A stretch of 64,000 nt of DNA from Prostheceraeus crozeri. Taxonomy: Eukaryota > Platyhelminthes > Polycladida > Euryleptidae. Every line of letters begins with the position of its first letter. Position 1 is the stretch's first letter. The stretch spans positions 496,001 to 560,000 of the forward strand of contig CAJQUW010007815.1 in assembly GCA_907163375.1 (NCBI GenBank), in the 5' to 3' direction. Shown here in pieces: positions 46,088 to 57,820 of this stretch. The notes below the pieces were generated by a model. That model made no database searches. It worked only from the letters and a program-made list of their open reading frames with translations, and was not told the DNA's origin. The position numbers were made by a program, and so were the translations under genes.

Positions 46088-46224
46088 TTACCCGAGTGTA
46101 AAATTTTCATTTATTTCCTCCAGTGTTTTTCCACAAGTTTCGGGTAGGAAGAAGTAGACAAATACTGCTGCAATTACACAAACTAATCCATATAAGCCAA
46201 ATACTGTTGGTGCACCCAGAGAAT
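46088..46224 (-). CDS. SLC2-family sugar transporter, last coding exon
   Basis: Encodes the end of a facilitative sugar transporter of the plasma membrane (major facilitator superfamily, SLC2/GLUT). After acceptor TTATTTTCAG it reads SLGAPTVFGLYGLVCVIAAV, which is TM12, then FVYFFLPETCGKTLEEINEN and a TAA stop. PETxGKTLEEI is the conserved cytoplasmic C-terminal motif. The first two bases complete an Asp codon with the last base of the upstream exon at 54981, so the phases agree. A GGTAAG at the stop could alternatively act as a donor to a further exon. Confidence 0.85.
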
Positions 46225-46692
46225 CTGAAAATAAATAGTGATGATTTACGGGAGTTTGTTAAACATAAATAGCGGATCGAAAATAAACAGAATTGAGTAT
46301 CTAATTGCTTAGATGCAAAAGAAATATCAATTGTAGAAGAAGAATCAATTGTAGCCACCAAAACTGTGAACACAAAAATTAGACATGCAATGCCACACTC
46401 TGTCACCTCACTTTTGAGCTTCGTTTACTTTGACATGTGGCAAAATTCTCCACAAGTATATTGAGAAACCCTACCAGATGTGTTTAACACAGTGTACTAG
46501 GCCCTATAGCGATATACCAGGTGTGCATGAGAAGTGTATGTGCGCAACTAACTTTTAGTCAGCCTTTTGTTGTGTTGGGACCCAATTTTTTTATCAAAGT
46601 TGCTTTAGCAGGACCCGACATAAAGATTTGAATCATTTAAAAAGTCTACATGCTCTTAAATCTAACAAACACAATGTAGAGCATACAGTATT

Positions 46693-47190
46693 ATGTGTTG
46701 CAAAATAAATGGTACCGTATATCTCAGCCTATTGAGTTTTTATATCTGGAATAATAAACTCAAAGTCAATAAACCGAAAAAAAGCAACACAAATTTATCA
46801 AATTCAACGTTCGATTCAACAGTGGCTATTGTCCTCTGTAAGTTAGTTGTAATCTTGATATCGCTCTTTTACAGCTTGTATTCTTGCTCGATTCTGTGTT
46901 TCCACTGTTACGCCGCAAGCATCGATTCGTCAAATTGTGTTCACTTGTTTCAAAATGACAAAAATGCAACCTCAGTCCAGCATCTGAATGAGAGCTGGCC
47001 GAAACATGTTGTGCAACTGAATGTGACCTTTCTTTTTATTTATAAAACTTGTAAGGGATCAAACATTTTTCATAAATCAATTAACCAAAAATGTTACGAA
47101 AGTGCTGTCTTACTGGAAATGATAGTGCCATTTATATACCCATTAGAAATCTACAACTTCCCTAATCTAAACTTACAATTTAACATCTAA
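46693..47190 (+). CDS. Possible Ly6/three-finger-type secreted protein or exon
   Basis: A 165-codon frame, long for this AT-rich sequence. A hydrophobic stretch (VAIVLCKLVVILISLFYSLY) is followed by CSILCFHCYAASIDSSNC and later YKTCKGSN and QKCYES. CxxC followed by D..C resembles the start of Ly6/Sleepless-type domains. TCTTTTACAG just before the cysteine region could be a splice acceptor, so the true exon may begin near 46876. The full ten-cysteine pattern is not present. It lies antisense inside the transporter intron. It could be a chance frame. Confidence 0.3.
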   Translation: MCCKINGTVYLSLLSFYIWNNKLKVNKPKKSNTNLSNSTFDSTVAIVLCKLVVILISLFYSLYSCSILCFHCYAASIDSSNCVHLFQNDKNATSVQHLNESWPKHVVQLNVTFLFIYKTCKGSNIFHKSINQKCYESAVLLEMIVPFIYPLEIYNFPNLNLQFNI

Positions 47191-48338
47191 CTTACATTTT
47201 AAGCAGAAAAGAAGACGTAGAACACATGAGATTCTTGCAATGCACATTGTATCAGCTATGACTAGCTTAGTAAAACCTATTTTTAGAGAAAGCATAGAAG
47301 GACTTGCTATTTTTGGTAACGAAGTCAACATGATTCATAATGCATCATTACATTGGAAAAGACATGTTCAGTGGATCATTGTGTTATTTTGTCCAATATA
47401 TTTATCGGAACTGGTGGGTTTCAATTTCAAAGTGCTATCTAAAATAGCAGATAATGCAAAATCAGTTTCATTGTGAGAAAAAGAAATTCATTTTATGAAA
47501 AGGCTTGCCCGTAAACACATAAAATACTGTACACAATGGATGGCATTCAAGATTGCTTAAATTTTCAACTATTTCTTACGTATGTTTTGCACTATATAAC
47601 TGATCCTTGAGTTGTATTTAGACTGCCGATTTCATTGGTAAATCAAAATTTTACAGAGAGGAATATGAATATTTTGATAGTTTTGCTTCCATTTTGCAAA
47701 AAGGTACTGCCGATCGCAATTTTTTTTAAAAAAAAATAAAAGCTTGAAATGTAAATGAATAATGGTTGTATGGTCAAGAATTTTCTATGGAAGGTTTTCC
47801 ACTAGCATTGCGAGTCATCTTCAGAGTATTGTCATCCTCATAAGGCAAAAAATCATTATATTTCGAGCAAAATTTAATGAAACTGCACATAAAATATGTC
47901 AGAAATCATTTGATTCAGTTGAGAATAGAGAAACAGCGTACAACGAAGAGCACGCCTGTAGCTAGATTGCGAAAGTAGAGAGAAATATCAGTCGAAACTT
48001 GCAAATCACTAAGTGATTGGAAAAGCAATTAATTATTGTTCAACGGCGAAAGACAAAATAAGGCTTCAGTGCGCGGAAGTCGTTTGTTGCAAAGGAGTAC
48101 ACGTCGGATTATTACTTGTTGGCAGTATGCGACTAAAGTGCCATTAGATTGAGGATTCCTCAGCGCCATTTGTTCAGCATCAGGTCAATCATCAAGTCTG
48201 AGAGATGACAAAATAGTTGTTACTCTATCTTTTAGTCAAGTATTCCGCCTTCTTTTTCAATTAGGAAAAAGAGAAAATGTCTGTTTATTCAATTTATAAG
48301 CAAGGCACTTGTCGGCAATAAAGGACTGTCGTAGAATA

Positions 48339-48782
48339 CTGAATATCGAAAGAGAATGACACCTATTGCAGCATTGAGACTTCGATGATAAAACAAAAGT
48401 CTGCATTGTTATTTGTAATACCTGTGCATTGTATAATTAAGTAATACTGTACAACTTTGTAATAATAATGCATTATCATTATTATTAAGTGATGCAATGC
48501 ATGTAAGTCTATTGTGTGACGTAGTCGATTGACATGCTGTTGTGCTGCATCGCAACAGAATGAAAGCATTCAGTCAACAATAAGAGGACACTGATATTTA
48601 AAGATGACTTCTATCTTCACTCGTATTCCTTTTGTACCGTCGCTCTGGCCTAGCAAGTAGGTGCGAACTTCGGTTTGATTCTTGGGTCAGGCGACTGCGG
48701 TCGGGAAAATAGGGGTGTAGGTATTTTACACCTACTTACACCTACATTGACTTAATTCTTGTCATTCTCTTTCGATATTCAG
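48339..48782. repeat. 444-bp segment bounded by a perfect 22-bp inverted repeat
   Basis: CTGAATATCGAAAGAGAATG plus AC at 48339-48360 is exactly mirrored at 48761-48782. Inside, at 48640-48715, TGGCCTAGCAAG and GGTTTGATTC resemble pol III A and B boxes, although 26 bp apart is short. No target duplication was seen. It may be a MITE or a SINE between inverted fragments. Confidence 0.6.
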
Positions 48783-50571
48783 GAAACTTGTTGGTGCAGA
48801 TGCTTTTCTAAGATTTCAATTAAAACGTATCTCGGCATCAGTTGAAATGCATTACTTTTTTTAACAACAGCAATAAAATTGAATTTCATTTCGGCTCAAA
48901 GGCAATATGCGTAGTTATACTGCAAATCGAGCTATAAATTCTCGTTGAAAAATCTATCATTGTTGCATCGAATTCTGCAGACCAATCGGAGTAAATCAGG
49001 GCGTTTTTTTACCCCGGACCGACCTGCAATTTTCAATTTAAAGGTTCGGGCCGAGCCCACAGCCCATGTTGTTATTCGGGGTTAACTGCCATTTGAATGC
49101 AGTTGCAAATTGTACTTGAATAATTGATTATCACATTTCAAGATTCGCTCAAGATGTTTTCCTGCTCAGCATTATGGCGCATGAGTATTCATAAGCTAAT
49201 ATTCACAGACACCGATTAAAATTTTCATGTACGTAGGTATACGTATTCAATTCGAAATTTGCAAACGTTTGCTTCCTCTTCAGACCGCAACGAGACTCAC
49301 GAAAGCACGGGAAATTCCTATGTTATTAATATCACGCCAACAGAATGCTTTGGAAATTGTCATTTCTCGCAGAAATCCTCCATCATGACGTGTTCTGTAA
49401 AGAGCGTGCTGGTCTTACATCCTTTGTTGGCATCATCTTAGGGAGAAGATTATGAGTTTGTGGCAGGGAAGCTAATATCATAGCCCTAATATCAGCGTTC
49501 GTCATGGCAGACATAATTGCATACCACGCAAAATCAAGTCGATCATGCATTAACACAGTAGAAAGGAAATGTCAAGTTACAATATGACGTTTTGTAAATA
49601 TATATGACGTTTTTAAAAATATCCCCAATTTCAAGATATTTTTCAAAACACACATCGCCAGGCAAACATTAGACTCAGTGCATGCACTATACAATGAGAA
49701 ATGCCGAGGAGAGGATGTGAAAACATCAGTTGAACTAATTTTCCTACGCCTGCTACTTTTTTTAATAATGATCGGAAGGGCCAACCACAGAGTAGGTATA
49801 TTAGGTAGAGTGGTAACTCCGCATTTATTAAATCCCCAATGTGTATACACTTTCGATTTTATTAAATGAACTCAAAGGAGATACAGTTGGAATTGTTTCC
49901 AAATGTGAGATATGCACATTTATGCAGTTTTGAAGACATGTTTGAAGAAATTGCAACGGAATTGACTGATCATGATAGCATAAATTGGCAACTCGATGAC
50001 CTGCGCTATTGCTTTCATGCTCAACCTCAAGAGAATCTTCTTAAGCGTGATTAGGCAACAGCTGCCACTGGCATGGCAAAATCACAGATTCAAAGACAGT
50101 GATTTTAATTAGCTTTGAAAGATGTAAATGGGTCCACATCACTATTCAGATTCAAGAAATGAAACATGAATTTAGTGAATCACAAATGCCGGTGAAAATT
50201 GATTTAAAAACATGAAATTTCAGCCAATAAAGCACGAATAATATCGCGACCTTTTCATGAAGACTTTCATTATAATACAATTCATGAAATTCCCTTGATA
50301 ATCAGCTTAATTTCCGTTTAGTTAGGATGCTTATTATTAAATATTCATTCCTTTTGATATCCAACTTGCTTCCTACTACTTATATAGGAGAGTCATCTCG
50401 GCAGTATGAAAATTGCTAAATTTTGACATTTTTCAAAAGTGCTCAAATAATTTTTTGGACCACGGGAACGTGATCTCCGCAAAAAACTGAATCTTTTGAT
50501 ACAAAATTTTTCACTGTATACAGATACTTTTCTGAGTCGACACTCTACCTATATATCCCTACTCTATGGGG

Positions 50572-50731
50572 CCAACATTATGGAGAAAACGTGTGCGCAA
50601 TGATCTGAATTCTTCGAATCTGAAGGAATTTTGGCAATCGAAGCACTTTGCTGGGACTCATATTAATCTGCAACCGACGCACGACTTTTTTCCTATCTCT
50701 GTAAGGTATTAGAAATTCCTTTTTGCCCACC
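50572..50731 (+). repeat. Dispersed repeat, copy B
   Basis: Matches the reverse complement of 16966-17125 over about 160 bp (see that entry). It lies about 135 bp left of the outer hAT element. Confidence 0.65.
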
Positions 50732-50867
50732 TAATAGGTTCCTCGATGTGCCGTCAATTTTGTATTAATCACACTTCTAGCAAACCGAAGCAGATAAACA
50801 AAATATTTAATTCTGTGGGTACTCTCAACTATAAAGTGTATTGTGACTGAGGGAATAAATTCTGGGA

Positions 50868-53800
50868 TAGGGGTTCCCAAACTCTGAACCGCGGCATCAT
50901 TTTCACGGATCGCAATGATTTCTTCTATAAACACGATACATATGATTTCCTTGTAGTTTGCTTCGTTATCGACCATGCTTAATCTGTTCTTTGGAATGTG
51001 AGTCACAGATCACATTTGAACTTGACTTGAGTTCTGTTTAGTGAATTCAATCTCGAGATCTCGATTTGAGATTGCAAGTAGGGCTACATCAGATTTGTGC
51101 CAATTACTCAGAAAGTGTATTTAATTAAAAATAATTAACAAGCACTGAAGAGTAGTCTAATTGCAGGCCTAGTTGCAATTACGTATTCCCATTTGTAATA
51201 GAAATTACAATTACAACACAAATCTGAACTGCATATGGCATTCACTAATACTATTTAGTCGCCTAGAATACTTTTATATTTTGATTATACTACATGTTAG
51301 GGACCTGCGAAGCTTCGAGATTCGATTCGAGAAAAATTCGAATTGGTCCGTGTCGGCTGACCAAAAACTATTTCAACTACTTTCTTTTGATTTAGCATCT
51401 TCCTCTTCGTTGCTACTTGAAAGTGATTTGGTTGAGCGTCGGTTGCTGAACGAAGGATAGTCGAATCAGCTACAGTATTGTCCTATACATTACATTGCGT
51501 GCTACATCATTAATCAGGGTTTTTAAGAAAAGTTTACAACTGCACAAAATCTGGAATTTGGAATTTGGCATCCCGCTGCTTCCCCTATGCAGGGATTCTT
51601 CTAACGTGAGATTCGCTAATTGCTTCAATCATAACCAAACTTGAGATCATCTTTTTTCATTTCCTTTAGAAAATCATTTGCTGGGTATTATCATTTGTGT
51701 GGGTAGCGGAACACGTCAATCTTTATATACCAGTGTAAACACCAGTTTATATACCAGTGGCGCATACAAGGGAGAGGACAAGTAGCACATGTCCCCACCC
51801 GAAATCATAGTCAGGTATGGTATCATTGAAAGTTGGGGCGACGGTAGCAATGCATCGCATCAACTTGGCCTCCAGACAAAACACTGATGTATAGGGCAAA
51901 CAGATCTCTCCAAAAGTGCACCTAGAGTATTGTGCAACTTTAAGCCTCACATTTGACAAACAATCATGAGGGTCAATCGTTTTGCAAATATCAATTTTCA
52001 GCAGATGTTCATGTCTTAATATTTGTTTACTGTAACGCAAGCTTCTGATACGTTTTAATGTCTTTTCCTGACTACAAATTTTCAACTGTTCAAATTAAGA
52101 AAGGCAACTGCACATTTGAATTTAGAACTGCACAAATTGTGTCCATCTGTACGTCAAAAAAAAAAAGATTAATAATTGTATATGCTACATGTTGCTCAGA
52201 TTAGGGGATCGGACTCCGTCGATCTTTCTGACCGAGCCCGATACATCACAATAGCTGAATTAAAGTAGAATTGTAAATGACCCATTAGCAGGGTCGTAAG
52301 CTTGTAACTTATAAGACACACTTTTCAGACTGTCTTCCGTCAGGAATCTTGAGCCCTAGTAAGATACAATCTTACGATCCTGCTAGTAGGCCACATGGTC
52401 GATAGAAAAGAAATGTCCCTCTTATCCTGAATCATCTGCATCTCTGATATGAAATCAATCGGTCGTCTGGTACAAACGTTATATGCGATTATGTACAAAA
52501 CATGGCTTACAATCTTTATTAGATTTTCCCATAGGCCACAGCTACTGTATTTCCCTTCTTTACTGATTTTCCATTTCCAAGCTGACAAGTTCAAGACTGT
52601 AATAATCAGTTTCCTATTATAGTACTCACAGTCCTATGTAATCCTCCACTTGCATGAGCTTGAGTGGCAATTTTGCGTAGAAGTCTAGATTGGTTGTTTA
52701 ATGATATATTTTGAATTCGTCCTGAAATAGTTTAGATAGTCCTTACAGACAGCGATAACATGGAAAGTTGAAGGCATCAATAATTTCCAACAAAAGTCTG
52801 TTATTGTTTTCTGATCTGAAAATAACGATAGAAATGCTAGAATCTAGTTGTTTGTAAATGACAATTGAGGCTTTCCCGGACCCAGGATTTAAGTACAGAA
52901 GCGATTGACAGAGGTTACATTTCCAGTCCTGGGTGAGATTTAAGGGGCATTTTTTTATAACCTAAGGTCGTAAACAAGGTCCATGTCATCAAACTACTTA
53001 TGGGTAGCAAAGGGCTAATGGGCAGTTCAAGGCATGTTGTCAAATCAAACATCCATCTAACTCATAATAGTGTCAACTGTCAATATTCATTTGAAATACG
53101 CTGTGTATAGCTATACAAAGCGCAACGGACTTCAATAATCTCAGTAAAATACAGACATTTAATTTGGTCGCTTATCTCTTTATAAATATCAAGATGTCAC
53201 TGCACATTTCAAAAGCCATGTAAATACAGGATTATTTGTTCCTATTTGGTCGGCCTATTTTCTTAATGGCTGGCGGAATAGCTGGTTAAGTAAATCGTAC
53301 ATAAAAATAAGCTTAACTAGGCCTATTTACGTTTTCTATTATTCGATTCGTGAATCACGACCCGATTCGATTCGACTCAAAATTTACCGATCCTCAAGTC
53401 CCTACTCATGTATTTTAACACCTAAAAATGGTCGAGATCTAGAGATTGATTTCATGAGTTTTATTCCTGCGAAACACAACCAACTTCATGTCTCACACCA
53501 GTTCTTTCTTGATGGATCTTTTTTATAAGATTATGTATTTCACAGCTTCTGTCATTTCAGTGTTTCACCTAGTCACTAACTTAACAATGGAAGCTGTCAC
53601 TCAATTTTGCCTCATAAATCAGTGAAATTGTTTAGTAATTTCTTGACTTTTTAAACTATGTCGTTGCTTAAGTGCAAAATTACTTTTGTAACTTCAGTGC
53701 GAATCGCTGGTAGAAAGATCAGTACAAAAGAGAAGTTCATATAATGTACCGGTATATCATTAGATATTTTGAAATTAAACGTATGTGTTGTGAGTGAATC

Positions 53801-54048
53801 AAACGTTTATGTTTGTACGTAAAGCTTACACAAACTTAAAAGATCTGAGATTAAATTAAAAAGATGCTTAAAGAGAGCTTCAAATTGCTATCAGTAAATT
53901 GCGCAATTTGTTTTCATATCTAAATTGTATTTCTTATTACATTGTTTCTTGAAATTTACATGCTTATTCGATGTAAAATTAGACGGACGGTAGCGTAAAT
54001 CAAAAATTGTAATCCGGATCTCCGCAAGAAAAGTTTTGGGAACCCCTG
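50868..54048. mobile_element. Outer hAT element, 3.2 kb, interrupted
   Basis: The left end reads TAGGGGTTCCCAAACT and the right end mirrors it (AGTTTTGGGAACCCCTG), a hAT terminus of the Charlie-like type. Flanks TTCTGGGA (50860-50867) and TTCTCAGA (54049-54056) agree at six of eight positions, as expected for an aged 8-bp duplication. Without the inner element it is about 1.07 kb. No transposase is recognisable, so it was non-autonomous. Confidence 0.65.
51298..53404. mobile_element. Inner hAT-type element, 2.1 kb, nested
   Basis: Begins TAGGGACCTG and ends CAAGTCCCTA; both subterminal regions are rich in TTCGATTCGA motifs in opposite orientation. Flanks are CTACATGT (51290-51297) and CTCATGTA (53405 on), which match if one base was lost from the right copy. 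It lies wholly inside the element at 50868-54048, so it inserted later. No coding frame is recognised. Confidence 0.6.
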
Positions 54049-54980
54049 TTCTCAGATGCATGGGTTACAATGTCTGCGGAATCAATCAAGAACTTTTTCA
54101 AAAAGTCTGAATTCAAACTGAATATTGAAGGTTGTGCGAATGAAGAAATCAACTCGATAGCACCTGAAATTTTCCGCTGCTTCGCATCTCTGATTTTTTC
54201 AATAAACAAGGACGAATTGGAGCAATTTGTGAGTGTCGATGATGACGGTAGGAAGAGTTTACCTAAGCAATCTGTGAAGACGTTGAGGATGTGTTGACGA
54301 GTTCTCCTGTCGAAGATGTGACCATGCACAGCGATGATGACAATCACTGTGAACATTCCGTTCCAATAATACTAGCAGTGCCGATTTCGATGGCTTTGAT
54401 CAGTTGTACAACACAGTCCTAAAGTTGAGGACCAGTGGCTGTGCACAGCGGTGCAAGATAAAGCAGGCGACAGCTATGATGATCTAGCGAACTCTCTCAG
54501 AAGAAACTGAGACGAATCCACATGCGAACCGCAGAAAAATAAAAAAAATCGTCATAAACATAGAATTTTTTATTTGACTGACTCATTTTATCTTGAAAAT
54601 CATTGGCAATTGTTTTCTGATGCCTAGAACGCCCACAAAGTGCATCTGAAAAAACATTTTTTCAAGAAAAAATTAATGGTTATTAATGGGCTAGGCTTGC
54701 GTGATATCATGTCTTCTTCATAAACATGTAAGCCTGTGTTAAAGCAATAAAATTTAACCTGATATTTTTGAAGATTTTTTGTGTACTTAAGTGGGAGGTT
54801 ATTTGCTGCCATTTGATTAAACTCTGTGGGACTCCAACTCCGAAACAATGGCTCTATATAGCTTAATAATAAGATATGACACTATCATCACATCCTTAGA
54901 CAAAAAGGTTAACTTGTTATTTAGCTTCAAACATCTTAGAGACATAACATCACAACCAATATCAAATTTTGATAACTTAC
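54049..54980. other. Intron sequence, no gene recognised
   Basis: Holds a 75-codon plus-strand frame (54070-54297) without a recognised motif. Confidence 0.35.
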
Positions 54981-55103
54981 CTAAAGCAAAGAGGAATGTG
55001 AAAGATATAAGCCAGTTTGCCAACCAATTCAATGCACTTGCAGCACTTATTGCACGACCTCTAAAGCTCGTAGGATAGATCTCCCCTAAAACAATCCAGA
55101 CGA
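54981..55103 (-). CDS. SLC2-family sugar transporter, penultimate exon in window
   Basis: After acceptor TTCTCTGTTTCAG the exon reads VVWIVLGEIYPTSFRGRA, the conserved TM10 to loop motif (E.YP...RGRA), then NWLANWLISFTFLFAL, TM11. It ends before GTAAGTTATC. With the preceding exon the join gives SFAP-VVWIVLGEIYP, an SLC2 hallmark. Length 123 bp. Confidence 0.88.
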
Positions 55104-57405
55104 CTGAAACAGAGAATATAACCAAAGTAAGTTGTATTGTATAAATACACGCATAATGTTTGTAACAATTTTATACTATTGAATAATGTGACTGAATGAC
55201 CTCTGCATGCGTAATTAGAATTTCACATTCCTGAATGGAAGACACTCGCGCTTTTTGTACTCTTTGCTGTGAGAGTCGAATACTATAAAATTTCATTTAT
55301 TGTGTCAAAGAAATACAGAATAATTTGACCGTAGCTTTCGTAATCTCTTCAATAAATATTGAGGCCAATTTCAAGTGCCCAATCGTTAATTAATCAATTT
55401 AAATGTATTTCCTTGGAAAACATGATTTTGCAAAATCAATCCAATAGCTGTATATCATCAACGGGACAAAAATGGAAGTTTTTAAAGCAAGGTTATATAA
55501 CTGCTGTTAAAGCATGTCTATAAAGCACGTTTTTGCAACCGTGGTTTGCACATTGTTTCAAAATCCTGGTTCCAAAAGATGCTGTAAAATCTTGACTTTA
55601 GAACTTTGCTTTTAAATCAAGGCCTGTTTTCAAGCCCTCATTTAGCCCCTCAGTAGTCTTTGAGCATCATAAGCACTTGTTGGTAAGTACCTTGGTGTTG
55701 TGTTTGCAGACAATTGAACTAGAAATCCTGCTGACTGTTCATGCCTTTCTGGAAAGGCAACGCGAATGCTGAGTAAACTTGCGAATGCGAACAGCATGTT
55801 ATATATAGATGCTCTGTTTCACAAATCAAAACAGGCTTTGAGTTGCCGATTCATGTAGGAATCTATGTTATCCAATTGAAGAGAAGTGATGTAAACATAA
55901 ATAAGTGGTGTAAGAATAAAAAAACAAATCAAGGCGTCGTTTTTGGTTTTAAAACATCATACAAAAGCAAGGTTTCCAATCTCACATTTAAGTCAAGTCA
56001 AACTCAACAATTTCATCAGTTTCAAAAATATTGCTACTAACTGATTTAAGATTTTATTCATCGTGGGACCTTTGCCTGTTCTATGCACAAGTATGATATG
56101 TAATTTTAGAAAAAATCATTTATCACTTTTGGCATCAATCGCTAGACACAGTCCGGACATCCAAGAGAAATCTCAAACCAATGGGAATCAATCACACATA
56201 CAGTTCACAAGTTCACATAATTGCGGGATTAGGAATTTGCGGAAACAGGATCGAAGATTAGAAGGACTATGTGGGCAGACCAAATTGATATGAAAAAAAA
56301 TTTCTCACCAAATTGATATGAAGACATAAAACCTACATTAGCGAGAAATTAACATGATCCAATCGTTCTATTTCAAAATGTTTTGTCTGAAAGATAAACA
56401 CAGAACAGTGTAATTGCGTGGATTATGTGATAGGAAAGTGAAAAGACAATTTATTGTTTTGTGTTCATATATCACTCATCGAAGTTTGAAACGGTCAACA
56501 TCTAAAATTCTACAGAGGAACAACTATCTAGGCGAAATGTTAGTAGTTTGGCACAGGTATATTTATTTGATGCAGTTACCAAAAATCCCTCAACATCTCA
56601 TTAATTTTAAGGACATTGAATTTCGGGCTTAACAACGTATCAGGCCGACCTGAGGTCGAAGAGCAGAGCGAGAACGGAGCTCTTCCTATCTTGTGAAGGA
56701 AATTGCTGGTATGGTGCAATGCTCGGAAAACTTCAGATGGAACAAACAAATTTCTAATGTGTTGATGACTGCATCCCGTAGATTTCACATAATCTGGTGT
56801 CTTAAATATGTTGTCAAATCTGAGGATCTGATTCGCATTTATCACGCTCTTATAACTTCCTACTTCATGTACGCCTCTCCTGTCTATGGGCGGTTACCTG
56901 TTACCTTGTTGAAGAAGCTGAATCGCTTTCAAAATCGTGCTCATCGATTCTTTTGTGATCAGGACTCAAGGTGTGACTGTGAAAGATTCCCCTCGATTTC
57001 GCTGATGTTTGAGAAAGCAGCTTTGAAATTGCTGATTAAATCTTTTGAATTTGACACGCACGCATTACGAACTCTTGTTCCTGATATATTGCCAAACACA
57101 AGATGTCTTAGGGTTCCCACTTCATCCATTGTTCGACGGTCAAGCTCATTTTTCCCATGGTCTGCTCATCTGTACAATCATTCACTTCGTTCCCACACAT
57201 ACAACTCATGATTTGTTGTTAACTTGAAATTCAAGCTTGTATAGTATTGTACCATTGATTGTACCACTTCAATTCGCTGTACCATCTCAGTGTGACGTTT
57301 TGTATCAGTGACGATGCTTTTCTCGAATTATTTTTTATGTGACTTTTTGTGATTCTCATTTTTTCTATAATAAACGCTTACTACAACTACTAAATTAAGA
57401 CTCAC
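55104..57405 (-). other. 2.3-kb intron of the sugar transporter
   Basis: Phase-1 intron with donor GTGAGTCTTA and acceptor TTCTCTGTTTCAG. It holds an antisense LINE 3' end (56640-57375); 55104-56639 holds nothing recognised. Confidence 0.75.
56640..57375 (+). mobile_element. LINE 3' fragment (CR1/Jockey-like C-terminal region)
   Basis: The frame at 56693-57211 matches the end of a LINE reverse-transcriptase protein. It reads FRWNKQISNVLMTASRRFHI, then LIRIYHALITSYFMYASPVY, and LLKKLNRFQNRAHRFF. The polymerase itself is missing, so the copy is strongly 5'-truncated. A 3' UTR runs to an AATAAACGC near 57370. It is antisense to the transporter and lies fully within its intron. Confidence 0.7.
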
Positions 57406-57820
57406 CTGGAGCAAAACTGATGGAAAATGCACCAATGTAGATAGCTGCTCCAATAAGATATGTAATTGCACTATGCATGGCCGCTTCCGGAATGGTATCC
57501 ACCAGCGTTGTGTCGTTATGTAGAAATTGAATCTCACGGCCATTTTGCTCAAAACATCGAAAATCGTCATGTGTTCTTGGTGTTGGATCAATCAGTAATG
57601 CAGAGCTCATTATCACCGAACCGCCAACCATAACCACTGGTCCCAGGGTAAGAAGTTTCCTTCTACCAACAGTATCGACTGCCAGGAGAGCACATAAAGT
57701 TGATACAGCTTTTACAACGCCAATACTTGCCGAAATGAGAACATCCACACGTATGCTTCGTACACCAATTGCATGCAACACGTAAGGCGTGTAGTAAAGA
57801 ATGTTTACTTGACCAGTTAA
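57406..57820 (-). CDS. SLC2-family sugar transporter, internal exon (TM7-TM9)
   Basis: After acceptor TTTCTCTGTAG it reads LTGQVNILYYTPYVLHAIG; (Q)LTGQxN is the TM7 sugar-binding motif. TM8 and the VDTVGRRKLL loop follow, then a membrane segment (LGPVVMVGGSVIMSSALLI). An extracellular-type loop comes next, with a possible N-glycosylation site (NDTT) and two short Cys-containing stretches, then TM9 (YLIGAAIYIGAFSISFAP). It ends at CCAG before GTGAGT. The extra loop and the TGQ.N context are closest to class III (GLUT10/12-like) members. The upstream half (TM1-TM6) was not found in the window. Confidence 0.88.

Larger units (their letters stand above)
46225..54980 (-). other. 8.8-kb intron of the sugar transporter
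   Basis: Phase-1 intron with donor GTAAGTTATC and acceptor TTATTTTCAG on the minus strand. It holds a possible Ly6-like exon on the other strand, a tRNA-like stretch inside a 22-bp inverted repeat, a dispersed repeat, and the nested hAT elements. Stretches 47191-48338 and 48783-50571 hold nothing recognised. Confidence 0.75.

Noticed and set aside
54070-54297. 75-codon frame with MSAESIKNFFKKSEF
   Set aside because: No motif, no splice context and no homologue recognised.
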